From Hexactinellida sp. DTS-2022 (lineage: Eukaryota; Porifera; Hexactinellida): DNA of 64,000 nt. The translations under genes were made by a program, and so were the position numbers. Positions 10,721-22,932 of the stretch are shown here, piece after piece. The notes beneath the pieces were generated by a model. That model did no database searches, was not told the DNA's origin, and was given only the letters and a program-made list of their open reading frames with translations. The stretch is from contig JAPNXP010000007.1 of assembly GCA_028753945.1 (NCBI GenBank), positions 1,116,001 to 1,180,000 of the forward strand, read 5' to 3'. The first letter of the stretch is position 1; every line of letters begins with the position of its first letter.

Positions 10721-11577
10721 TATTGAACGAGTCAAACTGGTTATAATTAATCAAAGTTAGTCCGATATTATAATGGATCATATATATCACAGAGTTAACT
10801 AATGTTTAGTATACTTGTATACATATGTATTTGCCACTATGAATATTTATCCATATTTTTATGAATTAGTCTACTTAGGGTTTATACACCACTTCTTTAC
10901 AAGTCACCAAGATTACGATTAATTCTCCATGTGATGGTCTAAATAGGTATAATAACTTATATATTAGAGGTGGTTAATTAGTGGAGATGCTATAGACACA
11001 GTTTACTGTTGGACAATTGTTATTAATGAACTCGTAAACAACTCAGTTGCGCATGACAATAAAAGAGATTATTGTAACCTAAAACGCTGAAGAAACAAAT
11101 TAGTAACTAAAGGGTTTATTCATAATTTTGAACATGAATAACCATTCAATATGTGCTCGTAACTGCAGTTCCTTAATTTATAATCTTCAGCTGCCTAATT
11201 ATTTATAGTTGTCGTTATTAGAATAATGTTATTTCATATTAGCATTGTATGATAAAGCCCCGATATTTGGAGATTTCCATTCATTCATTAAAATAGTTGT
11301 ATGGTGCTCTCCGTACCTGCTGTATTTACCAGAGTGGACCATGGGTCACCATTTGTGACCCATGACCAGTGGTATATTGGGGGAGGTGAACCTACGCTCC
11401 CTAATTTAATGAAGTATTTAAAAAGATCATTATGTACGAAATTAATTTTTCAATTTCTGAAAGTGTGGCCGTGGCCAAAATGTTGATCATAAAATCAATT
11501 TTCTCAAATTTTTGTTGATGACGTAGCATATAAATTACCTATGTTATAACACCGCACCCCCACTTATAAGCCAAATA
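10721..11577. other. no gene seen
   Basis: AT-rich DNA. A short inverted repeat ATGGGTCAC/GTGACCCAT lies at about 11341-11363. No coding support. Confidence 0.5.
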
Positions 11578-11675
11578 CAGTGAACTCCCGTTATTCCCAA
11601 GTCGGAAATAACGAATATCCGGATATAACGAAGGAATTTACATGTCCAAGCACTTCGTTAATCGAGAGTTGACTG
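11578..11675. repeat. pogo-like MITE, family B
   Basis: The ends are CAGTGAACTCCCGTTATtcc and 'cgttaatcgagagttgACTG', with TA on the right. Related copies: 19231-19495, 20732-20832, 28621-28702, and partial copies at 26330-26420, 59549-59622 and 63528-63760. Confidence 0.75.
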
Positions 11676-11729
11676 TATATGCTCAATTGGGAGAAATCTA
11701 GGATAAAATTGAACAAAGATTTGTAAATA

Positions 11730-11890
11730 CAGGTAAACCTCCCTAAGCGGCACCTCAAGGGTACGGCACAATCCCATCCACCGATTGATTTTCGTATACA
11801 AATAGTATTCTTGAACATCTGATATACGAAAACTAAATGAACTCCGGATTGAAATTTATAATGCAAATTACCTCCGAGATGCGGCATTCA
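11730..11890. repeat. MITE family D fragment (GGTAAACCTCCC end)
   Basis: Begins CAGGTAAACCTCCCtaagcgg and ends near 'attacctccgagatgcggca'. A related piece lies at about 60681-60850. Full copies of the family are at 29538-29737 and 61659-61758. Confidence 0.6.
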
Positions 11891-12071
11891 TTCATCTGAT
11901 ATATGCCAAATAGTAATATGTACCATTCATAAATATTTTTTCAAATAAGCACTTACGTTTATTTATATTTTATATTTTACAATTACTACAGATCTAATTG
12001 TAGAAATTTAGCAAACTAGAGAAGTCGCAGGGAATCCACAATTTCCTTCATTTTATCTATATACTAAATCT

Positions 12072-12228
12072 CAGAGGCGGCGCGGCTTTTGGGGGCCCCC
12101 GGGTGATCGACCTACTAGTCCCCTTTGTCCAGGGCCCCGGGGGGCCTGAACAAGGGGGCCCCCCTTTGTAATCGGTTGAGGGGCCCGCGGGTGAATCACC
12201 CGTGCGGGGTGCGGCCGCGCCGCCCATG
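12072..12228. mobile_element. GC-rich hAT-like MITE
   Basis: A 157-bp block of very high G+C in AT-rich surroundings. The ends CAGAGGCGGCGCGGC and GCCGCGCCGCCCATG are inverted copies with two mismatches. The flanks CTAAATCT (12064-12071) and CTAAATGT (12229-12236) form an 8-bp target duplication with one difference. Runs of GGGCCCC inside. No coding sense. Confidence 0.75.
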
Positions 12229-12240
12229 CTAAATGTTATA

Positions 12241-12540
12241 CACTGGCCTACCAAAAGTATTCGTACCAATCAATAATTTGTGCCACAAATGGCACATGAC
12301 GGAAATGTGTTGCGAACTTCATGTATGTCTTATCAAACTAGTCAGAAATGTAGTATTTTTCGAGTTTGATTAATAGCTTGTTAAGTTGTTGTACTAAATG
12401 TTTGGGGCCATCTTTTGTCGACATTTTCCTGCCATGTGTCACTTGTGGCACAAGTGACACAAATTTGAAAGTAACTGTAAGTTAACAATCAATATTAATA
12501 TCAATATGTGATATTTCGAATTTAAAATATTATATTAAGG
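12241..12540. repeat. truncated Tc1-like end, 'gtggcac' repeats
   Basis: Begins TA-CACTGGCCtaccaaaagtattcgtacc, matching the left end of the element at 12851-13412, and contains 'tgtgccac/gtggcac' motifs in both orientations. The right end is not recognisable. Confidence 0.5.
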
Positions 12541-12736
12541 CTGTACAAGGGCACCCTCCGAGATAAGGCAAAAATTGTTCTGCGATGATGTCGTATCTCA
12601 CTGGCAGGTAGTGGAGTTCCCATTCCATTCCCACAGGATTTCTGTGGGAATTCCCATATGGATCCCCACAGGGGAAATCTGATTTCCATTCCCATCCCAT
12701 ACCCACGGCAACCCTGTGTATCTCGGAGGTTACCTG
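12541..12736. repeat. family D MITE with family F inserted
   Basis: The outer ends read 'ctgtacaagggcaccctccgag' and 'ctcggaggttacctg' (family D, diverged). Between them, about 12600-12716 is a family F piece ending 'acccacggcaACCCTG'. This is a nested insertion, so F moved after this D copy was already in place. Confidence 0.6.
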
Positions 12737-12850
12737 TATATTATAATATCTCTCTGTCTCCTCTAGATTCCTCAAAACTACTAAGCTAACTCTACTTTCT
12801 TTCGTTCTCTATTGATTGATCGTTAGCAGAATTTAAGTTGTGCACTTGTA

Positions 12851-13412
12851 CACTAACCGGCCAAAAGTATTTGAACAGGAATAATTTGTATTCATACATT
12901 TGAGGTTATACAGCATAATAACATTACTAGATGCTACAAAATGGCAATAAACATGAAACGATATATAAAGTATAATAAAACAGCAAAATCTTTGAATTTA
13001 CATTTTTGTGAGGCGTTAAACTTATTAAATATATAATTAGCTAATTAAATAATTAATTATTGATCATTAAGATGCAATGTTAATATTTTAATTCTGATAG
13101 CGGATTTGAATTCCACATGGTCAAATTACTCTAAGTACATAATTTCAAATCAATCCGAATATTTTCTACTGTGATTCAGCAACATTTCCATTTGTGCCAC
13201 TTATGCCACATGTGGCACGTGGCAGAAACACTTGTGCCACTTCGTGGAAATTTTCAAAATTTAATTGAAATCGCAATATTTTGTAATGTATATCTATAAT
13301 AAGATATTTATAGTTATTTCAGAATAGTTTAGATAGCCCTTAATAAGTTACCAGGCGAGAATTGTCTGTGCATTAAAATTTATATTGTCCAAATACTTTT
13401 GGCTGCTTAGTG
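12851..13412. mobile_element. Tc1/mariner-like non-autonomous element
   Basis: The ends CACTAACCGGCCAAAAGTAT and 'atacttttGGCTGCTTAGTG' are inverted, with TA on both sides. The interior holds 'gtggcac/gtgccac' motifs and no coding frame. Confidence 0.7.
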
Positions 13413-13711
13413 TATGAATATTTGTTCTTGCATATTTGTAGATTTAATTCAGATATATTATTTTCCATATTGAGTAAATAATGAATGCAATATTCTTATT
13501 ATACAAGATTGTGAATTACATCAGAAAAAACAAACAGAATTTGTATACTAAGTAATTGCCTTATAATGATCAGAAATTAAATACATATTTAATTGGCTCA
13601 ATTTAACACCTCCAAAAATTCAAATTCAATTTGTTTGCCATTTACAATACTTAACACATCGTATTATGTTAATAAAAAATGTTGAAGTATCTAGTCTACA
13701 ATTGTTATTAT

Positions 13712-14065
13712 TAGGGCTGAAACGATATACCGAATATTCGAATATTTGTTCGAAATGATTGAACGACTATTAGATTGAAACGGATATTCGTTGACTACTT
13801 TTGGACAACAACATTACTTTGTTTAGCTTGGAGATAACGTAAATAGAATTCCTACCTAAACTAGATGATTATCAGTTAACTTGTGTATATTAAACACTTT
13901 GTTACCATTATTAAACCATTGTAACATTACAAAAACCTATTATCCAATGTATTTTGTATCTTGAAATTGATTTAATGCTTAGTCATTCAAACGAACGAAT
14001 ATTCGAATATTCGTTCGTTTAGAAAAAGGTTCGTTCGTTACATTCGAATATTTGTTTCAGCCCTA
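13712..14065. mobile_element. MITE family E, ends TAGGGCTGAAACGA
   Basis: Starts TAGGGCTGAAACGA and ends 'tttGTTTCAGCCCTA'. Next to each tip are AT-rich 'cgaatattcg' palindromic motifs. Other copies: 29163-29754 (with an insertion), about 34950-35189 (one end) and about 22340-22480 (fragment). Confidence 0.75.
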
Positions 14066-14111
14066 GTTATTATGTAGGTAGAAGCTTTTAATGTATGGTT
14101 ACAGATTATTG

Positions 14112-14176
14112 TTCAAATTATTTGACCGGGAAGTGTATTGTAGCAAACGATCCACTCCCCGGTCAAATAATTTGAA
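14112..14176. repeat. 65-nt hairpin with 24-bp stem
   Basis: 14112-14135 and 14153-14176 are inverted copies with a single mismatch (stem ttcaaattatttgaccggg...), separated by a 17-nt loop. The size fits an animal pre-microRNA, but a small foldback repeat is equally possible. Confidence 0.65.
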
Positions 14177-16211
14177 TTACCCAAACCCATAAACCGTTAA
14201 AATGGATTATTACTTTGGGATTGTAACATCCATGTAAGCAAATTGAATTCTGAGATCCTGACAAATTCCAAGTTACGGGCATCCTCCGGACGACAGTGCC
14301 AGATAAGGGAGGTTTCTAATTTTATGTTTTTAACACATTCCATTAAAATTAATGATTATTGTCATACATCTCAGAGATGGTGTATGGCAGTAATAAACTT
14401 TTAAGCACCATATGATTAATGTGAACGCCTACACAAAGGTACTAAGTACATTAGTGAAGTGACAATAATTTTAGCAAAGGAAATTTCCTATTCGTAATAT
14501 TTTCCTTTTGGATAACACCTTGTGGTGATAATGACATTTTCAAAGGATTAAAATAAATTTTTCAATTCTTGGATTTCAATAATTCTAAAGTATTGGGTGG
14601 TGTTCATTCACCATGTCATGTACAGAAAAATGCTGACTCATCACCCATTATATTGATAATTACTCGAATAACTCGGAAATGCAAAGGATTAGAAGGAAGC
14701 TTCCAACACAACAAACGATTGTTACCTCCAGATACACCTTTCTGAAATAGTTTAACACCTTTATATTGATGATGACATGTAGAAAAAATTACAGTTGTGC
14801 TGACAACATTTTCTAATGAGACGCTATCACCAACCAATAATGTAGTGCCTTCAAAGGAAAATGCAGGCGACACAGCTGTTGTTTTAGATTTTTTATTATA
14901 TAGTTTAGCAGATTATATTTCATTGATAGTTCAGCTATTACTTCTCTCTATTGTATAATATGTTCTTCCATTCCTCAAGTAATTGATAGGTGAGTTTTAT
15001 TATCGTGACAATTACTTGTGTCAAGGCTATTCTGAGGATGTGCGATCTAAGTATTAAGAATTTGCAAAGAAAGGATTAATATTTATAATTGATAAATTAT
15101 TATAGAATAGTAGGGTTATTTGGATAAATAGTGCTCTAAATCAGGTGCATTATTTCCCATCCCATTCCACATTGTCCAATTTGTCTAATAACAAGCCCCA
15201 TTATGCAATTAAACTAAGAATATACTCACTACAGTACTATAGCTTACACGTACGCATATTGCCATAAGACTTAGTAAACATCGGAATTCGTCATAACCGA
15301 CCTATTTTTCTTCAGTTATCAACAAATAGATTTAATATTAATCGCCCTTTATTGGAGTTATATTTTCAAGAGGCACAATAGACAAATGAATAAGTACAAC
15401 TATGATAAGCATAAGTTTGAATAATTCCCATCTAAATATGTTTTCAATTAATATTTTTTCTATTAGCTCATCGTTATAGAACTATATTAGCAATTTATAT
15501 TTATAATATGACCTCATTCACTTCTATAAACTAAGTAAGGGTATAGAAATAGAAGTAACTACATTTGACAGAAATCGTCTGAAATAAGTGCCACTAATAG
15601 TCACATTCCTTATGGGACTAAATTATATGCTTTATTTAGGGATCACAAGCGAATTGACAATACTACTCCTACGGGGAAATTGGATTTAATTAATTAATTT
15701 TAATAATAGAATAATACAGTATACTTGTTTTACGAACACTAGGGGACAGTCGAAATCAGTATTATTATACGGATATTCGTAATATAAACCGGAGTCATTT
15801 GCATGCATTTGAGTAGGGTATAGGAGAATAAAACTTTGTAGGTACTTCTAAACCAATACGGTACAATTTCAGTGTTATCTTACAAGCCCTTCGTTGCCAT
15901 GGGTTAAAAGGTATAAATAGATTAGAACAACCCCATTTCGCTTCAATTGAATTTACTTTCAGTTTGACTTTCACAATCCGGGGCAACGAAAGGCTAGATA
16001 TTTTGCAAAATGTTCGGGGTTATAACTTATATTTATATTGGATAGAGCTCAGAAAATAATGATTTTCGTACAAACCGGGCGAAAAATCAGAGAAAATCTC
16101 GCTTTACCATAAACGAATGTCTACTAAATTTAGCTTTCCAACCTATATGGTATATTAGTATACTAGACCTGTATAGTATTACTATTATACAGTACAATCT
16201 TTCCTCTTTAG
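14177..16211. other. no gene seen; fragments of MITEs
   Basis: AT-rich. A 'cctccggacgacagtgcc' motif at about 14283 recurs at about 38108 and belongs to a family D-like repeat. A partial family A element lies at about 15717-15790. No coding region is supported. The end of this stretch may contain the promoter and 5' UTR exon of cyclin K. Confidence 0.45.
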
Positions 16212-16239
16212 GCATCACTTATTGAACACACATGTCAGT

Positions 16240-19200
16240 ATGTCCTGGTACTTCACCAAGCAACAGATTACAACGAGTCCCTCCCGTCGCGCCGGCATTA
16301 GCGAGGCGGAGGAGAGCAAGCTTAGAAAGGAAGGCGCAAAGTTTATAAAGAGCTGCTCGAACGCTCTGGGGCTCCGCTACGACACGATAGCCACTGCAGT
16401 GGTGTTCTTCCATCGGTTCTACATGATGGAGTCAATAGCGGAGTACAAGAAGCTCGTGCTAGCATGTGCGTGCGTGTTCCTGGCCGGCAAGGTGGAGGAG
16501 ACGCCGAAAAAGGCCCGCGATATTCTGAGAACAACGAGGGAAATTCTGAAGACGAAGGATTGGAGTGATTTCGGAGAAGATCCGAAAGAGGCTCTCTTTC
16601 TCCACGAGAAGATTCTGCTGCAGAGAATAAACTTTGACCTGAACGTGTCGCATCCCTACACTCACCTGCTCAGGTTCGCAAAGGGACTGAAGGGGGACAA
16701 GGCCAAGCTACAGAAACTTGTGCAAGTAAGTTGTGTTATTTAGTTAGTTTATTATCCATGGTTTATAATGTATAGTTATCCAGCGGTATTTTTGGATAGA
16801 CAGTCGACTTGTTTATAATTTTTTACACAATTCGAAAGTTAAAAGACAGGGATTCTCATGAGTTATTAAAATTATTGTGTTTTGAAAAGCTTTCTTTGTA
16901 TTTTCAGTATTTATTCAAAAATATAATAATTTTCCGATTATATCGAGATATATTTATGTGAATCGAAAATGCCAATTGATTTTCAACAGCAAATAAAAGA
17001 AATACATCTTTAGGTTCATTTTTGAGTTATTTTCAGAATTCCGGAATATTCCTGGGTTAGTTATGTAACAGGGAATGAAAGGTTCACGAACGAACTTATT
17101 GCACTTAAACTGAACGAACTGAAAGAAGTAAACTGAATATCAATAAATTGGAAATACAGTCGACTCCGCTTAATAGATCCACCGCTTAATAGATTTCTCC
17201 GCTTAATCGGGTCAAAGTAACCTGGTCTCGAGGTGGCTCTATTAAGCGGAGTCGACTGTACTGAATCATTAATCCACACTTAAATATAAATGCATCACCA
17301 CAAAAGTAAAATATAATAAATCACTGCTCTCTGCTTGCCATATTTAACCACGACCACCCACTCATCTGAACTCAACGAAGTGAAGAAAATGAACGAACTT
17401 AACGTGCGTCAATTTGAGTTGAACTGAATGGGTTTATTCAGTCCGTTCGTAAACCTTTCATTCCCTGTTATGTAGATATCTGTGGCTGGTAATATGTATC
17501 TTAACTCTCTATGTTCCAACTTTTAGGAATTTGTCAAACGATATTTAATACCTCAACAGTACCACGCTATTAACAGGGTCCTATGTCGGAGTATGTCCGT
17601 AATTACGATTGCCTGCGTGACGTAATTACACATACCTCGTGCCCTGTAGGTTGCCTGGAACTTCATTAACGACAGTCTGGTGACGACGCTGTGTCTCCAG
17701 TGGGAGCCCGAGCCCGCGGCCGTGGCCTTCCTATACCTGGCCGCTAAGGTTTCCAAACACGATCTGCAGGGCAGCGCCAAGAAGTCCTGGTGGCTGAAGT
17801 TCGTTAATAACGTGGACCAGCACGATCTGGAGGACATCTGCGGGATTGTGCTGGACTCCTATGAGGAGGATGAAGTGGAGAAGGAAAGTAGGTTACTGTT
17901 GTGGTGTAATGGAATGTTAGGGGTTGTATGTTCTGTTCTCGCCAGGTTATATAATAGGGGTACACACTCCCCGCATAATCCGGGCACAAATATATTTACA
18001 GCCTTAAGGAATAAGGAACACTGTAGTGCGTTTTTGGGCGAATATTTGAACAGCGAAATACGAGGTTATTAATTCTACTATAAGATGACCTATAACAATT
18101 CCTTCGATCGCACACCTGCCATTTTCAGAAAACATTAATTATTTGGTCTGTTTTGGCACAATTGAGCCCAAAAGAGGCTTAGCGAGAGTACTGGTTGGGT
18201 ATTATGGAATGTTATGGGATATATGTGATATTAGTGGTGTAGCACACACCTTACCCTAGTGCATTAGGTATAGACAATGATCGCCTAATCTCCATTCGCA
18301 TAAAGCTCGATTGTAGTTGCGAATATGGGAATTTATTATTTGACTAACGTAATATGTTCCCTTCGTCCTAATGTAGTACAGTCGCTAATCCGAACAGAGG
18401 TGTTCCGATTCAAATTATTTCCAATCCAATTAGTGAAGTAATACATTTCTATAGGCCTCTCTAAAATGAGAACCTCGATAATCCGAACCAAACTTGTCCA
18501 AACCTTTTAAATCCAAACTAAACATGTTGTAACTACCTAAATACTTGTCTGGGACTTATTTTTTATAATTCCAATTTAATATACAGTCGAAATCGGGGTT
18601 TTTTGCCTCCTTGCTTCTCCTTGTTTCTTCCTAACTTCATAGAACTGTATATTGTTAAATACGGGGTTTTTTTGCGTATCGGTTTTTTTTGCCTCTTTTT
18701 CCATGCATTTAGGGGGGCAAAAAATCCGATTTCGACTATACAAATGTATTTAAGATTTTATATCTCCTGTACTGTAATTAGTTTGGTATGTTGCCTTGAA
18801 TATAGGAATTAATATTAATTCACAAGTAATCTTGTTGCTGCCTCTAAATTTACGTTGAATGGATAATTAGTGGGTCTGTAAATCCTGAACATTCCTCTAT
18901 AAATGTTATTATTAGAATAGAGTAGAGAAATTTATTTTATGACCGATACTTTCAATGGTAATATATAGACTGTATTTGTTATTGATATTAATATTAATAT
19001 TATACTTTGGATCAGAGGCTTTGAATTATTATAAGTTCACAATAATCCAATTATTTTTAAATAATACAGTCGTTAGTACGAACAGGGGATGGTCAAAATG
19101 CGTTCACCTTATCCGGAATTATTATTATCAAATGTGAAAATGCTTTGAAGGGGACTGAAATAGAGTTTGTATTAAACGTATCCGTACTAACGAGATTCTA

Positions 19201-20132
19201 CTGTATTTCGTTATTATTATGAATGAACTACAGTCAACTCCCGTTATAACGAAATGCGAGGGACCTTAGTTTCATTTCGTTATAACTGGAGTATAATCAC
19301 TAGCTTCGAGGGCCGGGAGAATCGAGGCTATATGGGATTTAAATAATGTCGTTTTAAGCGGAATTTGTTATATCCATTTCGTTGTAACCGAAGTTTTAAT
19401 AATGTAATTTGATAGAAGGATTTCCGGACCATTGAATGACTTCGTTAAAAACAGGTACTTCGTTATATCCGACTTGGTTATAACAGAGTTGACTGTAGTG
19501 CTCATAAGAATTCCAATTGCCCGTGTGTGTCTCTAGGTCTCCAGATAGTGACAGCAGCTGCTAACGTGGCCTCGAGCTCTCTCGACAGACGGAAATCTCT
19601 GGACTCTCTCAACAACCTCAAGCAGACCGACCTGGCCACGCTCCTCTCGAGCAGTCTCGACCCGTCCCTCCTGTCTCTCCCGCAGCCGCCCGGGCCGCTC
19701 TCGGAGGAGCAGCTGCTCAAACAGCTGTTCTCCGGCTCCAACGCGCAGCTGGCCACCTCCCTCCTCACGCACTCTCTGACGTCACACAGCCAGCACGCGT
19801 CCATAGACCCGCAGGCAGTCGCGCAAGCCAAGTCCACCATTAACAACCTCCTGGCTAACCCGCACCTCCCAATCGCCCTCCCGCCCTCCCCCGCTGTGTT
19901 CAACAACTACCTGTCGGCACACGAGTCGCACTCCACAAAGCACTCAACGCACGAGAGGCCGGACGCAGTGCCGCCGCCCCCGAAGCGGCCCCCGCCCCCG
20001 CCGCTGCCCTTCCCGCCGGAGCAGCCGCCGCACCACCGACAGCCGCCGCCCCCGCCCCCCTACCCGCACCCGTACGGACACGCGCACCAACCGCACGCGA
20101 ACTCACAGGAAAGAGCCGGGAACAGCTGGTAG
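16240..20132 (+). CDS. CCNK: cyclin K
   Basis: Three coding exons: 16240-16725 (donor gtaagt), 17650-17887 (acceptor ag, donor gtaggt) and 19537-20132 (stop TAG). Phases 0 and 1 agree and give 439 residues. Cyclin K partners CDK12/CDK13 and promotes Ser2 phosphorylation of the RNA polymerase II C-terminal domain in the nucleus. The start MSWYFTKQQ matches the short N-terminus before the first cyclin box; the box contains 'FLAGKVEETPKKARDIL'. Exon 2 carries the second box ('TLCLQWEPEPAAVAFLYLA'). Exon 3 is GC-rich and encodes a Ser/Leu region, then proline runs, as in other cyclin K proteins though shorter than in vertebrates. An acceptor at 16211 suggests an upstream 5' UTR exon. The introns hold several MITEs. 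An extra exon in the 1.65-kb second intron cannot be excluded. Confidence 0.92.
17069..17467. mobile_element. hAT-like element with nested pogo-like MITE
   Basis: In cyclin K intron 1. The tips CAGGGAATGAAAGGTT and AACCTTTCATTCCCTG are inverted, with flanks TTATGTAA and TTATGTAG (8-bp duplication, one difference). A family C MITE (17157-17258, CAGTCGACTCCGCTTAATAG ends) is inserted inside it. Confidence 0.8.
18379..18738. repeat. two MITEs in cyclin K intron 2
   Basis: From 18379 a family W end (CAGTCGCTAATCCGAACAG), whose fuller copy lies at about 48640-48927. From 18584 to 18738 an element with inverted ends CAGTCGAAATCGG and CCGATTTCGACT, and T/A runs between. Confidence 0.65.
19067..19495. 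repeat. family A and family B MITEs in cyclin K intron 2
   Basis: 19067-19203 is a family A element. 19231-19495 is a long family B element (CAGTCAACTCCCGTTATAAC ... 'gttataacagagttgACTG'). It ends 41 bp before the acceptor of the last cyclin K exon. Confidence 0.75.
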
Positions 20133-21092
20133 TGTATAGCATTTGCCATAGGTTGGTGCTTAGCAACTAATCTGGACATATGAAATGTGTCAGATGCTCT
20201 CGGGTGAATACATTTTCTACTCGGAGGCTGAATCGATTATTAATTGACAGTTGAACACCAAGGCAGCCCAAGTGTCCTCTATCCATCAATACTGTCTCTT
20301 ATCTATTAGGCTGGCTTGTTTTTAATATTCCACTGTTTGTCACTAATACAAACACAATTCAAATATTGAACTGAGCAATTAATATTATTTTTAGATCTGA
20401 TCGCTATCAAATGCAATGCTGCGATTATTATTCACATTTGATTAATGTATTCAGCTTATAGTTGAACTGCGATTAATTATTGCATCTAGCACATATAGTT
20501 TTAGCTGAACGGGGTATTAACATTGCTCAGTGTATTTTGGTAGCCACTGTTATAAGGCGACAGAGCTACAGTGTGTTAGCGTAGTAACAAGTCGCATTTT
20601 GCGAAATTTCCTTGCTAATAGGCGAACTTGCTATTAGAGGAAGAGAATTAGCTCACTTGGGGACTGAAAATAACTTGCTAATATTGCTATTAAGCGAACA
20701 CCACTGTAATTTATTTTCTGTTGGGAAGCTACAGTGAACTCCCATTCTAAGGTAAATCGTATTAATTATTTTACTCCGCTTATATCGAAGTATATTAAAG
20801 GGTCTTGACTTCGTTACAACGGGAGTTCGCTGCATATTATTATTTAATTCTTGTTAAAGGGTACCTTTATTCTAAAGTAAGTAATTATAATTATTTCTTA
20901 TTGATCGTTCTAAATTTTGTATATATCAATTATTAGTGCAGCAAACAAATAAAACGTAATTACTATTGTTAAAGGGAGTTGTTAAACTGATTAATGTATA
21001 TGTTATCACAAATATATTTTAGTTACAACTTTCCTATTCTACACTTATTCAACTAAAATAATCTTATAACTAACATCCATAGTCCACATCGC
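20133..21092. repeat. intergenic: family X and family B MITEs
   Basis: 20569-20706 is a family X element (CAGTGTGTTAGCG ... 'ttaagcgaacaccaCTG'); relatives at 33325-33516 and 53100-53219. 20732-20832 is a family B element. The remainder is AT-rich and probably includes the cyclin K 3' end and the GST promoter. Confidence 0.65.
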
Positions 21093-21749
21093 ATGGCCAC
21101 TTCTGATTCTCCTCAAATACCGATTGAAGCCGTTTCTCCCAAACTAACTCTAACTTACTTTCCGGTCCGAGGAATAGCAGAAGTAGCAAGAATGATACTC
21201 AAGCACAAACGCGTTGATTTTATCGACGAGAGGTTGTCAGAGAAGGAATGGTCTGACTCCAAGAACCGGTCCCCCTACGGGTACATGCCCTATCTCACGC
21301 TGGAGTCGGGCACCAAGATAGGCGGCAGTATTCCCATTTACAGCTACCTCGTGTCGCGGTACGGCCTGGGGGGACAGAACGAAATAGAGAACTGTATACT
21401 TATGTCTGCAGTGGATTGTATGAAGGAGATTTGGGCTAAGATCCCTCAATACTTTCTACAGACGGACCCAGTTAAGAAAGAGGAAAGTAGAATTGTTATT
21501 GTTGATATTTGCAAAGCTAAATTGCCTTATTTAGAAGATAAAGTTTTTAACGGACACATCGAGGGAATAGTTGGCGATGGAGAAGTTAACTATTCCGAGT
21601 TTTGGGTGTTCCAAATATTCGATCAGCTGAGATTAATCTACCCCACAGTTGGAGAAGAATATCCTAAATTGAAAGGAATAGAGATTGCAGTTAGACAATT
21701 GCCGAGTATAGCTAAATGGCTGATCGATAGGCCTGAGAGTGCGTTTTAG
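21093..21749 (+). CDS. sigma-like glutathione S-transferase
   Basis: Intronless 218-residue frame, ATG at 21093 and TAG at 21747. The N-terminal thioredoxin-like domain begins 'LTLTYFPVRGIAEVARMIL', with the glutathione-activating Tyr at residue 22, followed by 'MPYLTLESG' with the cis-Pro and 'GGSIPIYSYLVSRYGL' at the glutathione gamma-glutamyl site. The usual Gln-Ser is Gly-Ser here. The C-terminal helical domain ends 'LPSIAKWLIDRPESAF', typical of sigma-class/haematopoietic prostaglandin-D-synthase-like GSTs. The first 15 or so residues are an extra extension without clear targeting features. Expected role: conjugation of glutathione to electrophiles in the cytosol. It lies between cyclin K and SSRP1 on the same strand with its own AT-rich flanks, so it is an independent gene. 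Confidence 0.92.
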   Translation: MATSDSPQIPIEAVSPKLTLTYFPVRGIAEVARMILKHKRVDFIDERLSEKEWSDSKNRSPYGYMPYLTLESGTKIGGSIPIYSYLVSRYGLGGQNEIENCILMSAVDCMKEIWAKIPQYFLQTDPVKKEESRIVIVDICKAKLPYLEDKVFNGHIEGIVGDGEVNYSEFWVFQIFDQLRLIYPTVGEEYPKLKGIEIAVRQLPSIAKWLIDRPESAF

Positions 21750-22932
21750 TCCTCCGTCTGTTGACTAGTTTATATTCTTATTAAATATTATTCTCAGTAG
21801 TAGCTCTAGTGATTCCAGTTGTGCTTATCATTCAATTAATATATTTTTATTAGATTTAAATTTATTTATTTATTGGCTTATTAATACAGACCCAAATCCA
21901 GTCCATAATTTATTTTGTATTTAATTAATATTTTTAATACAACAGATTTATTAATCCAATGAAAATAATAGAACATTCCAAATCCAACCAATAACTAATC
22001 CGGACTCTTGATGGGAAAAATATTTGAGAAATCGGTTTTTGGGATAAAATATTTGAGAAATCGGTTTTGGGATAAAATTTATTCCTGCGGCTTACTAGTT
22101 GTTGCGAAAATGTGGTTAAAATATGATATTATATTTATGATAATTCGTACCCAAGAATCTTGTTAGATGATTGGTAGTACATTTCCTTGTTTTATAATCC
22201 AAACTTGTTATAAGTTATAACAGACAATATTCAATAGATCAGGGGTTTCCAAACATATTTCAATCACTTCCCTGTTTTACAGATCTCCTTTATGTAAGCA
22301 CTTGAGTTGTAAATTATTGATCATAATTGGGAGTGAAATAATTTACCAAATATTCGGATATTCGTTTGAATTAATATTAGATTGAAACGAATATTTGTTT
22401 AAATTCTTTTGGCCAGCAATATAATTTTTGTATAGATTGGAGATATCGTATATAGATATTCCTACCTAAACTAGCTAATTAAACACCGTCCTCACCTTCG
22501 CGAAATGACCGAAATCAAAAGAATATACAATTGAATCCGCTTAATCTAGCTAATAGTTTGACTCAATTAACCGAAAAAATGCTATACCGAGTCTACTGTA
22601 TTTCAAATTATTCCGATATTGATCTTTCTTTAGACTGGTATTTATAGTTACGCTGTATAATTAGAACAACACTAACATTATATTATTAACCAATTAAGCC
22701 ATAACTGATCCATTTGTATCCCTTTGGGATTGCTTTAATTCATAAATACAGAATTCCTTTACTATTCAAACAGATTCTAGAAGTGTTATTATTTGTTGTT
22801 GTTTACTTGTTATTATTTACTCCCACACGACCGCTTCCTCCGTCACTAGACACCGTTAATGCTTTTTAGTAAATAATGCATCCTCCTGCAGATAGAGTGA
22901 CTCAGTCCCTCTCCTCGTTAGAACTCAGCGCA
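21750..22932. other. intergenic, probable SSRP1 5' region
   Basis: AT-rich. A family E fragment (attcggatattcgtttgaa) lies at about 22340-22480. An upstream in-frame ATG at 22876 exists, but the family start aligns with 22933. Confidence 0.45.

Noticed and set aside
14616..14873. 85-codon minus-strand frame beginning MSPAFSFEGTT
   Set aside because: No recognisable family, splice context or conservation cue; length is within chance for this window.
19502..20166. Arg/Ala-rich minus-strand frames over the cyclin K tail
   Set aside because: Low-complexity shadows of the GC-rich proline exon.
22876..22932. Upstream in-frame ATG as SSRP1 start
   Set aside because: The family N-terminus aligns with Met at 22933; the extra 19 residues have no counterpart, though use of the upstream ATG cannot be excluded.
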